The notes beneath the pieces were generated by a model, which worked only from the letters and a program-made list of their open reading frames with translations, ran no database searches and was not told where the DNA came from. A DNA stretch of 64,000 nucleotides from Stropharia rugosoannulata (taxonomy: Eukaryota > Basidiomycota > Agaricomycetes > Agaricales > Strophariaceae), in contig JANCIK010000009.1 in assembly GCA_028532985.1 (NCBI GenBank), forward strand, positions 2,542,001-2,606,000, in the 5' to 3' direction. The position numbers and the translations under genes are program-made. This document shows positions 36,593-46,588 of this stretch, piece after piece (within the stretch, counting starts at the first letter, position 1; every line of letters begins with the position of its first letter).

Positions 36593-37909
36593 AGTGGGAA
36601 GAGCGTATATTGGACTGCATCGGACCAGTCACTTCTACTGCATGTAACGATAAAGACACCTGCATACAACATCCCTCATTGCGATAACACAAAGGTATAC
36701 ATAACACAAAAGGCTCGGGAGAAAGCTAGAAGAGTGCCAAAATGATTAATTGGGTCTAGTGGTACTTGTGTGCATGTAGTATAAGCCATTCAATTGGTTT
36801 GCACGGACGGACCTGGGGAGGCCTCCCCAGGCGAGGCATGAGTCCATCGGATGTAAAAGCGGAGTGGCTAGGATAAAATATGATTGCTCGATGCCACGTC
36901 AAGGGGTCAAAAATTTAGAGCATGGTGCGCCATACGAGGATGAGACCCTTTCTCATTCCTCGTCTTTCTGGCCACCATCCAACCACCATCTCAACACCAT
37001 CTCTCATTGCTCTCTCGCTTTACGCGCTTTGAAAAATTGAAACCCACCCACCGTATATTCTATGCATGTATCAACAGCCTGGTTTGACTCCTTTACAAGC
37101 GCTTTGAATCAGGCGCTCAGGACGTCTCGATCTTGAATGACTTGCGCCTGCAGCCTTTTATTCCTGCTCGCATAGTCACCGTGGGAATTCGGCTTCACCT
37201 TAGCTCGGCACGCTCGCCGCCTGCGTTAACCCTTGGTTGACCCCGCAAATGCGTATGCTTGCGTATGCCGCTGAATTCTCCCTTTGGCCGAGACCGCTTA
37301 TCACAACTCCCGTATAAACTTTTGATCCGAGTTTATTCGGTCGCCCACTCCTTCCCTTTTCTTTCCTCGCCAGAAAGCGATTTTTTAGTATTGAGTTCGA
37401 TGGTCCGTGGGTTAGTTTTGCATATGACATGCATCATGCTACTGCATCAGAAAGTTGTCCATTTAGTATCCGGGTTTCTTAAGTTTTGTTCGGTTTATCT
37501 GTTTCAGGAAACCGTACTTACATCTCAGCTTAAGATTAAGCTTCAGAAGCAGTTCTGAAGCACAGTAATATGTATAGAAATGGTAATTATCAGGCTTGAT
37601 TCCCTTTTTGGTTTCCGACTTACCATACATATGTTTCCGAGGAAAGAGGTTTCCTGTTTTTTGTGGTTTTATTGCCGTTTCCAGGGTGAGAAACCGGAAA
37701 AAACTAAATGGTTAAATTTCTGATGTGTGGTTGGACCTACAGGGGCATGCGTCAATTTACTATGTAACGCTCGACCAAGCCTTGAGCTTGAGTGCATAAT
37801 CTAGATAGGCAATCAGGACATGAATTGAAGATGCACTCGTGCACCCCCTTCTGAGTCCTCCGTGCATCCCACCTTCTGCCCACGCTCCGATCCAAATCCA
37901 GATTCTATA
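36593..37909. other. Spacer between copy G and the third 3'-flank repeat
   Basis: No gene seen. A palindromic CCTGGGGAGGCCTCCCCAGG lies near 36812. The frames at 37.2-37.6 kb have no motif. Confidence 0.4.
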
Positions 37910-38115
37910 ATGCATAGATGGCGGTGGTCTGATTAGTATGTAAACTGTCGTTGCGGTTGAGCCTGTGAGTACGCTAAAGTCCATACTTGGTCGGAACTCG
38001 CCGGAGCCCTTTCCTCCGTCTCACCTTCTGCTCACGCCCCTACCCGATTCCGGATACATAGCAAAAGCCGAGATAAATGCATTTTCTGTGGCATACAGAG
38101 TACACGACGCAAGTT
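37910..38115 (+). repeat. Duplicated 3' flank of DUF6534 genes, copy 3 (orphan)
   Basis: Shares GATGGCGGTGGTC, GGTCGGAACTCGCCGGAGCCC and GATTCCGGATACATA with the other two copies, but no DUF6534 exon precedes it. It probably marks a copy that has been lost. Confidence 0.7.
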
Positions 38116-38514
38116 GTTACATTACCTGCTGGCGGTATGATCATACAGGAATCAGTCGAGACATAGAAGCAGCCTGCTGCTGATATCAACATCACAATGA
38201 CTACCTCGGGATTGCGACGGTGTTCTTCATTGCACATCATCATCGCGAAGTACTACGATCTAGGCGGACATATCGCAAAGAAGCAAAAAGAGTCTTCCAC
38301 TGTATAATAATATAACTGTTGAACATAGAGTTACTTTGAACTTAAGGCTATGCACTGAAAACAGAAGTTCCGCCGGACCGCGATGAGGTTGCAGTGACGG
38401 TCGACTGCAAATCATGATATGGTACGGTGCACTGATCCTACATTGAGGACATCAGATAATATAATATTCTAGTATTATACAATGCACTGGTCTTACAGGG
38501 AGGACATCAGATAA

Positions 38515-38520
38515 TATAAA
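38515..38520 (+). promoter_or_regulatory. TATA-like element of DUF6534 copy H
   Basis: TATAAA 85 bases before the ATG at 38600, preceded by a locally duplicated ATCAGATAATATA motif (about 38450-38520). Confidence 0.5.
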
Positions 38521-38599
38521 AGATTGACAGGGAGTTACAGATGGTACTAACTCCCTTCCTTACTACCTTGCTTGGCTCTCGCGACCGCGGCTGGAAACG

Positions 38600-40042
38600 A
38601 TGGACGCGCATATTCTACCGACACTAATCTCATCCATTGTAAGAATCTAGACTCGAGGGACCAGTATTCTATTGATTACATTTCGTGACATGCAGCTTTT
38701 ATCCCACCTCCTCCCGTGGTACTTCTTCGGAGTACTCTCTGTACAAGTTTGTGAGTTTGTGAGTCGCTCATACTCACCTGCCTTCTCCGCTGACCCCGGG
38801 CCTGTGTTTGCGTCACCCACGCTGGTAGACTTTTACTCCCAGGCACCGCTCCGGGACAAACTGCCCACGAGGGCTCTTGTGTGTGGAATCTACGCGCTGC
38901 AGCTGAGCCAGATAACACTGTTCGCACACGAGTCCTTTTCGTGTTTCGTCGCGTCGCGTACGCTCTCCGAGCTTCTGGCTATTCGAAGCACATGGTTCTC
39001 TATCGTGGTGAATGTTGGCTTAGGTATGTAGTCCTTTTCCTGCTGTGCGCCAACTATCATTTTACTCTTTCTACTTCTTCTTATTTTATAGTGGCTTGCT
39101 GTGTGCAGCTGTTCTACGCATGGAAAATATATATTATTTCGCGCACGCGAGTCCCGGCTACGTGTGTTTTAATGGTAGGAAATACAAGCTTATTCACTAA
39201 AGAGTTTCAGGCGCTTACTACTACTGCTTTCTGGTACATTCGTAGATCTCAGTCATCAGTCTGGCATTCTGCCTTGCTGCGGCGGCCAAATATAAGGCAG
39301 GGGTGAACATGCTCTCCGAATTCGACTGGGATTTTCTTCTGTTGGTGCGGGTATGGGCTACATTTTTTTTAAGATCGCCATATGAGAAAGGCTCAAAGTA
39401 TTGCTAGATATCGCTAGCCACCGGCTCTGTATGTGACATTGCTATAGCAGGACTTATGATACTCTATGTACGTTCCATGACCGACTCGCAGGATATTTCT
39501 TTCAGTCTAATAACGAAGTACACTTATATTACTAGCTAAAACGCCACAGTCCAGCCGAGTTCCGATTCCAAAGCACGGTCGATCTGGTGAATCGTATCGT
39601 ACGGCTGTACATCGAGACCGGGACGCTGACAGGTACGTATGCCCGGCGGGCTGATGTCCCCAACCTTTTTGTATACCGCGCGCATGATTTACAGAGTGCC
39701 CATACAGCATGCATGGGGTTCCTGACCTTTGTCGTGATCTGCGTGCCGGACCACCCCCCTGTATTCCAAGTTTTGGCGGCGACGATCCCTGGGGTGGACG
39801 CTGCCGCCCTCATGACCATGATCAACAGCCGGGTGAAGCCCGTGCCAGTGGTGTGCACTGTTGGTGGCTCTTATGTATGGCCGGAGGATCACGCGCTCTG
39901 GGAGTGTGGCCGAATGAGCCTAGGGAGCGGAGAGTGCGGCGGCGGCGGTGTCAATGTCAGCCCGTCCGCTATGCATACTATGGTTTTTCAAGCACCCCCC
40001 CGGGCGGCGTCAGAGCTTATCCGACCGGTAGGTGAGGCATGA
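38600..40042 (+). CDS. DUF6534 seven-helix membrane protein, array copy H
   Basis: Intact copy, 322 residues, exons 38600-38638, 38696-38750, 38829-39023, 39092-39174, 39246-39350, 39408-39467, 39536-39632 and 39708-40042. Marks: LLSHLLPWYFFGVLSVQV, FYSQAPLRDKLPTRALVCG, CCVQLFYAWKIYIISRTR, CDIAIAGLMILYLKRHSP, NRIVRLYIETGTLT and VICVPDHPPVFQVLAATIPG. All introns use GT, intron three being TTAG|GTATGT. It is the most GC-rich of the copies and the last of the array. Function is unknown. Confidence 0.87.
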
Positions 40043-42412
40043 GCTCATCGGATGTAATCCACTATACCAGTTTATTGTAATTTTCAGTAAAGTATGAGGA
40101 CAGTACATTCCCGAGATTGAGCCTTGAGCTTGAGCGCCTAATCTGAATTGAAAATCATACCATAGCCGTGCCGGACATGATAGTGCACCCAAGGTACCCA
40201 CTCCATGATAGACACAGTACAGAGTACAAAGTCCAAGAGGTTCATTGTAACAACAACACAGAGCACAGAGCACAGGGATACTAATCAAATCAAGAGCAAC
40301 GAACACAATATATAATGTAATGTGTAATATAACGCGGTGGGTGGTCAATGATCAGTGATATAAAATAAAACGAAATAAAAAAGGAGTGTCGTTGTGCAGT
40401 GTGCACCTGGGTGCCACCGCGTCCGGTGGTATACGTATGCGTTTGTGTTGTACTTAAGTAAGTAATGCGTAAAAGGGTATTTTCCTAGGGACACATCCAT
40501 CCCAGTTCCGCCTCATTCCTCGAATTGCACAGCGCGCAGTTCATTTCGTTTCGTTCGTTCGTTCGCCGTTCACCACAGCGCACTCGTTGATGCTGACCCC
40601 ACGCGTCGTCAAGCGCCCTAACCTCATCATGAACACACGCCCACGCCCAATCACACGCCCGTTCACGCACGTACGCACGCGTCCGCCCGCCCATCCACTC
40701 ACACGCCAGTGACCAGCCACCGCAACCTAATCACACCGACGCGTAACCAAATACACACAGAACACAGAACAACCATGGATTTGGGTGTGGTTCAGTGCCT
40801 TGTAGATTCGGGCCTGGATTTGGATGTGCACCGTCTTTAAGTTTGACTTTGACTTTGACTTTGGGCGTTGTGTTAGGTTTAGGTGTAGAGTACATAATCT
40901 GATTGGGTGTGGGATTATGTCTCGGCCCAGGACAAGGTTGGAACTTCGAAGCGAGCCAGTCAGGCCAGGGCACGCGCACGCGCGTCGCAAGCGCTCCTCG
41001 CCAAGCGAGCGATATATGCGCGTGTGGCGTGCGGTTGGGAGGTGCGGTGAGAGGTGTGCGAGACGCGAGACGCGATACGGAAGGCGCGCAAAGGACATCC
41101 ATCCATGCAGCACGTCTTCATACGTGCGTGCGCGCGTAGCGCATGCATAGACGAACTGAACGAGCGCATTGGTATTGGTACTGGGCGTTTAGTCGGCCGA
41201 GGCCAATCGTCGTCGTTGGCTAATGACTAGGACTCTTTGCGCTAGCAGGCAGGCTGGATGGTAGACCGGTATGCGGAAGAGCAAAATGGCAGAAGGGCGG
41301 AAGGGTAGAAGGGCGGAAGGGTTGAGCGAACAAGGGAGAGAAGGATCGGATGCCTATACCATGCCCCCATCTCAATCCATCTCAATCCATCCCAATCCCA
41401 ATCCCATCTTCCCTTTTCCCTCTCCTTGTCCACGCTCTTCATTCTCGTTTTTGCCCTTGCCTTCTCGCCCTATTTCTCAAACCTAACCTCCCTCCCAACC
41501 TCCTCCCAAACCAATACAACACCCAAACCCACCCCCACACCCAACACTCAAAACCCACCACAAAAACCACCATCCTCATCAGACCACAACTGAATTGTAT
41601 TTCGACCTAACAACACACAACACACAACACAACACACAAAAAAATACTCGCGAGCCGGTGGTTGTAAAAAAAAAAAAATTGAACTCGATAATCGATAATA
41701 AACTAAAAGAAAAAAGAAAAAGTGTCCTAGCGAGTAAGCGTAAGCGACGGCAGCAGCGGTGGAGGAGTTGGAGTTGGAGGAGTTGGAGTTGGAGGAGGTG
41801 GGGGAGGCGGTGGGGGCGGAGGAGAAGCGAAGAGTTGGTGTTGGAGTTGGTAGGGGCGGAGGCGGAGACGGAGCGCACAGTTGCAATGGTAATGGTCGGG
41901 GTGATGGGAGGTAGGTAGGTAGGTGGTGTGTGGGAGGTGGTAGGTACGGTGAAAGGCGTAGTGCAAAGTGCATCGGAAGGGGAGTATAAAAGCCGGTTGT
42001 GTGGTGTACATGCGAATTGGAACGAAGTCGAGTGCAATGGGACTGGTAGGGTAGGATACGACCAGCGCTGGGCTGGGCTAGCTGGGCTGGCTGGGTGCGG
42101 GGAGGGGAAGGGGTATGCGTGAGGGGTCTAGGCGGTATAAAATAGCGTGGCGTGCGGTTCGATGTATGTAGTTCAGAGTCGATCAAAAGGGATGGAGATC
42201 AAAATCAAACGTGAGAGAAAAAAGAAACCCAGCAAGAAAAGAAAAGTAAAAAGTAAAAAGACGAGTTATATGTATGTAATGGAGGGGTGCAAGCGAGTGG
42301 ACGGCACGGAGGGCAAGGGCGGCCTCCAGCCAAGTGAGAGACGGGGGGTACTAACACAACAGGAGAGAAAAAGAAGAAGAAGGAAGGAAGGAATGGGCGG
42401 GGGGCGCCGGGC
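40043..42412. other. Low-complexity intergenic region
   Basis: No gene. It contains a TTCG run (about 40547-40565), GACTTT triplication (about 40845-40862), CTCAATCCAT/CCCAATCC repeats (41370-41410), an ACACACAAC tract (41610-41640), an A-run (41667-41678), and a GGAGTTGGAGTT minisatellite (41758-41860). Long Pro/Thr-rich frames on the minus strand here are products of these repeats. Confidence 0.6.
41758..41860. repeat. GGAGTTGGAGTT minisatellite
   Basis: Imperfect tandem GGAGTT/GGAGGA units grading into a GGGGGCGG-type stretch. It is non-coding, between the DUF6534 array and the next gene. Confidence 0.7.
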
Positions 42413-43764
42413 TCACCGCTCTGGGCGGGACTCGACTCGGACGCCCCGTGAGGACGCTACGCTGCGGATATCCCTGCCCTCCTCTGCGAGCTCGCGGCTC
42501 AGAACGATATTGCTCGTGCTAGCCGCCGCATCATCGTCGTCATGCTCGAGCTCCGTGCTTCCTCTATGCGGGTCGCGGTCGTCGTCCTCGCCGGGACTCT
42601 CGCCCTCGACGACAGGGCTCTCGCCAAAGTCGGGCTTGCGAAGCATCTTGCGGAAGGCGTCTGCCATGATGGCTGCGTCTGCGCCGGAGAAGGGCCCGCC
42701 CGAGTCGCTGATGGTGGAGGCGCCGTCGTGCATGGTGGCGTGTGCGCTGGCGGGCTGGGCGCCGGGGACGCCGGGCGGGGGGAGGAGCGGGGAGCCGGCG
42801 TCGTAGCGCTGGGCCATGTCTGGGTGGTCGCGTGTGATCATGGGTGAGGCTGAGCCGATGCTGTTGCGCATGGAGCCGTTTTCGCGTGCGCGGCGGAGGC
42901 GGCGGAGGATGAGGAAGACGAGGATGCAGGAGGCAGCGATGGCGAGGAAGCCGAGGATGACGATGACGGCGATGGCCCAGCGGGGGAAGGAGGAGGAGGA
43001 AGAGGAGTGCTGGACTGCGCCGGTGGGGTTGGGCGTTGTTCTTGACGGGCTCGCCGAGGCGGAGAGGGAGGAGGAGAGGGAGGAGAGGGAGGCGGCGGCG
43101 GCTGATGATGAGGCTGCTGCTGCTGCTGCTGCTGCTGCGGACGACGATGAAGCGGCAGCAGCGGCGGCAGAGGAGGATGAGGCAGCGGCGACCGAGTCGA
43201 GGACGGTTGTCTGTACGGCGGTAAAGGTGGCCTGGGGCTGCTCTGTGCCGTCGAGGGTTGCGTCGCTGCGGATGATGACCCAGTAGAAGGGGAAGGGGGT
43301 GGGCTTGCCTGCAAACTGGAGGCCCTGCTGGCCGAACCAAGAGTCGTTTACCTGGGCCGTCTTTGTGCCGGCCTGTTCAAACGGATTTGTGACGTTGGGA
43401 AAGTGGAGAATCTGCTCGCCCGAGTCTGCGCGGAAGAGGAAGATGTCGACGAGGTTGATCTGCGTCAGCTCCGGCCGCCGCGAGTTCCCTGCGAGCACAC
43501 CGTCAGCGGCGTCGGCGAGAGAGCGAAAAGGGACGTACAGACGAACGAGGCCCATTGGTGCTGGGGTATCGAGGTGTCCTGCGTCGGGAAGCAGGAGATT
43601 ATGTTGTTGCCAGACGAAAACTCGCATTGCTGTTGGGCCTGCGCAACCTGCGACTGGTCAGCAAGTGTCTGGCGGCGGATGGGGGCGGGAGTGGGGAGGG
43701 CGGGGGCGGCAGTGAGCTCGGACCATGGGGACGACATGGAGGGAACGGGCAACATCCCACTCAA
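42413..43764 (-). CDS. Poly-Ser/Ala-linker single-pass membrane protein
   Basis: Two exons: 43764-43539 and 43488-42413 (50-nt intron, GTACGT to GCAG), about 433 residues. The ectodomain has a Cys-containing fold (QQQCEFSSGNNIISCFP, VWNSRRPELTQINLVDIFLF, AQVNDSWFG, PFPFYWVIIRSD) that I recall only as a conserved uncharacterised basidiomycete type. A Ser/Ala homopolymer linker of about 55 residues follows, then one helix (WAIAVIVILGFLAIAASCILVFLIL) with RRLRRAR after it, and an acidic, Ser-rich cytoplasmic tail. The layout resembles cell-wall sensors, but no WSC or other sensor domain is seen. No clear signal peptide precedes the ectodomain, so the 5' end may lack an exon. It is divergent from the kinase-like gene, 178 bp away. 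The linker is coded by GCN/AGN triplet repeats and is probably length-variable. Confidence 0.75.
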
Positions 43765-43942
43765 CTTCCCTTCTCAAATCTCACGCCAGGGCCCCGGACA
43801 CCCTACTTTATTACGTCAGCCTCCCCGGCCTTTCTCCGCCGTCCCCGTCCGCAGCGCCGCTTCCCAGATTTAGTATTACATAATCTAATAAGCGCCGAAT
43901 CTCAACTTGAACACGTTGAACGTTTACTTCATGTGACTCTCC
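43765..43942. promoter_or_regulatory. Shared divergent promoter with an ATF/CREB-like site
   Basis: Only 178 bp separate the two start codons, so both genes share this region. It contains TTACGTCA (about 43812-43820), close to the ATF/CREB consensus, and a C/T-rich stretch. No TATA box was seen for either gene. Confidence 0.45.
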
Positions 43943-46033
43943 ATGGACTCCCTCACCCAATCCGACATCGACAACATCCAAGCCCTCCTGTCAGCCGACA
44001 CACTCGCAGACCCATACGCCTTCTGGGACTCACCCGCCCTCGCTCAGTGGTTCGCCCATAGAGGGTACACCCTGTACGAGCGCGCCCCGGATGACAAGCC
44101 CGGGCGCTGCTACGCAAAGCCCCGCCTGCCGTACGACGACTACTGCGAGGCCGCCTATCCATATGCGTACCACGACGTGCGCGGAGGCGCAAAGCTCTAC
44201 GCACGCACCAGCGTAAATCACCCTTTGTTCTATCATCACTTCTCTGACACATCGATCAGCCACTCGTGATGTACGCACAGGACACGCTGGGGCGGCACGT
44301 CGCGCTCAAGATCGCGCGCGCGGGGAGCGACGAGCATAAAGTCTGGCGCTTCCTGCGCGCGCGCCCGCTGGGGTTGCTCCGAGAGCATTGTGTGCTGCCT
44401 GTCCTTGACGTCCTGGACCTGCATCTGCATGGGGTGTGTTTTGCGGTCATGCCGAGGTACGCGTCTTTCGCGCACGTGCAGAAGAAGCCGTTTGTTCAAA
44501 CTTAACCGTGACTCGTTCGTCTTAGGTGGGGCCAGGCGGTATACGAGCCCAGGGAGTGCAGCACCCTGCGCGACGCGCTGCGCATCATCCGCACTAGACT
44601 CAAGGTATGCACTGCTCTTGGACCTCCCGATAAACCGCTCATGCACACTTACTCACTCACTTACCTACCTACCTATCTGACAGGGCGTAGCCTTCATGCA
44701 CGCGCACAACATCATCCACCGCGTGCGTCCCCCTCCTCCTCTTTAGCGCAGCACAGCACATTAAAAAACATCATACGCTACGGGATACGCCATGCAGGAC
44801 CTAAAAGCCGACAACGTCGTGATAAACCACTTCGGGAACGATGCGGACGTGCGCCGTGCGTATCGTGCCCGGCGGTCGCTGCTCGGGGGTGCAGCTGGGC
44901 GATTGGAGGATGCAGAAGGGCGGTTGGAGTATGCGTTGATTGATTATAGTGTTGCGATTGTGCTCCCCGGGCCTGCTTATAGCTGCGACCCTCGTGCGGC
45001 TGATGGGCTTGATGAATCCGTCGATGGTCTTAAATCAGTCAATAGACACGAATCCGTCGACATGCATGAATCAGTCGACACGCAGTATACACCCGTACCC
45101 AACCGAAGTGAATCCGCGCCCACCCAAAACGAATCCGCGCCCACCCAAAACAAACCCACTCCCAACCAAAAAATCATGTTACCATGCAAAGAATCATACA
45201 TCGGCACCCCATTCCGCATCAAAGACACCGCGCAGGGCGAGTTCGAGTACGACCCCTTCGCGTTCGATGTGGGCTGCCTCGGGGTGGATTTTTGTCTGGA
45301 GTATCAGGTGCGTGCGTCACGATGCTGTTTAATTTGTACTTTGTGGTGGCTTTGTCTGCGTGTACGTACCTGGTGCGCGCTTTAAATTGGCGTAGACGGT
45401 AGCGGTGTTGGGGACCGGGGTGGCTTTTGTCTTTGGACTACTATGTTGTGCTGATTCGAATCTTGGATGTTTTATGTCGTGTGTTGTGTGCTGTAGCACT
45501 ACACCCCGGACATACCCATGCTCGCGCCCTTCCTCGACAGACTCGTAGCCCGCGACGTACGCAGGCGGTTCACCGCTTCCCAGGCCCTGGAGTTCCTGGA
45601 CTCCGTCGTCCTCCCTTCTGCTACGGAAAAGCAGCTCGGCACGCCGTTGCGCGTGGACCCGGCGCGATACGGTGGCGTGCGGTACGGTGGAGCGCGGTAT
45701 AGTGGCGTGCGGTATAGTGGGGCGGCTTCGTACGAGGAGTACGACCGCTGGGCGGGCCTTCCCTCGGAGTTCTGTCGGAGGTGGGCGCCGGGGTATAGGG
45801 AGGCGCGGGGTGTGCGCGCGGGTGCGCGCGTGTTGAGGTACCTCCATGGGAAGTTTGGGCGGACGATGGTGGTGCCGAGGGTGAGGAGGGCGGGGTATAG
45901 TGTTTTGTGTGTTTTGTGTGGGATGTGGGGGATGTGGGTTTGGGTTTGGGTTTGGGTTTGGGCATGGGCGGTGTGGGTTTGGGGTGTAAATCTGCCCTTG
46001 AGGGATTCTCGAGGTCGAGTGAAGGCGGAATAA
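43943..46033 (+). CDS. Fungal protein-kinase-like protein, array copy K1
   Basis: Exons 43943-44212, 44260-44456, 44526-44604, 44684-44722, 44798-45307 and 45497-46033, 543 residues. The N-terminal module (FWDSPALAQWFAHRGYTLYER, KPRLPYDDYCEAAYPYAYHD) precedes a kinase-like fold: HVALKIARAG (beta-3 Lys), HNIIHR-DLKADNVV (catalytic loop with HRD and Asn), LIDYSVAI where DFG would be, FDVGCLGVDF (helix F) and RRRFTASQALEFL. No glycine-rich loop is visible and DFG is changed to DYS, so activity is doubtful. A repetitive insert (HESVD, SESAPTQN units, about residues 265-320) is unique to K1. The C-terminus lacks the sister ending; it runs into a WVWVWVW tract coded by GGGTTT repeats. This is the only copy of the four without a stop or frameshift. 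Confidence 0.72.
45930..45962 (+). repeat. GGGTTT hexamer repeat in the K1 3' coding end
   Basis: Several tandem copies of GGGTTT. In frame it encodes alternating Trp-Val. It resembles telomere-like hexamers but is short and internal. Confidence 0.7.
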
Positions 46034-46588
46034 ATAAATTGTAATTGTAATGCTTTTTTATTTTGTTTACAGCGGTAGGAAAGGACGTTGTGGGTGTAGC
46101 TGGGATAGGCTAGGCTGAGCTTGACGCTCTTGACGCTACTGTGGTAGACGTGCGTGACTTAGACTCAAGGCCAGCGAAGACGATTAGGATTGAGAAGGGA
46201 ATTATCCAAGTTGTAATAAAAAGATTAAAAATTGAAATAAAACTTGGACTACCATAGCTATAGAATAGTAAAGCCTCATGTAACTGTCCGACCGTGATTC
46301 TCTAGGCTATGCGTGGGCGACCGCCGACAAGAAGCCAATTAATCGGTCTGACTCTGATGATCTTAACTTGCCCGCTCCTCCGTCTTATCTTATCCTAAGG
46401 TGAGAGTTTCTTCGTTCCCATCACCTGACACTAACTTTGGTTGATCCCCCGTTATGTAAACGCTACCAAAACACTACTAACCGCAACGTTGAGCGTTAAA
46501 CTTTTTCAAACAAACACTCTGATACACTCAACATATATTTTGTAGTTACCCAGGCTGTCACAAGTTGCTCTTCCCGTTCACTTCCAAC
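46034..46588. other. Spacer and promoter between K1 and K2
   Basis: No gene. A/T-rich before K2, with no clear TATA box. Confidence 0.4.

Noticed and set aside
40547..41640. CRISPR-like or regulatory meaning for the tandem repeats
   Set aside because: Units are simple-sequence (TTCG, CCCAATCC, ACACAAC) without spacers. Ordinary microsatellites.
41548..42186. 212-codon Pro/Thr-rich minus-strand frame
   Set aside because: It follows simple repeats and homopolymer tracts; parallel frames are equally open. No domain.
42564..43340. Long overlapping frames in other phases of the poly-Ser/Ala gene
   Set aside because: They are Arg/Pro- or His/Pro-rich shadows of triplet repeats. The chosen frame has a transmembrane helix and a conserved ectodomain.
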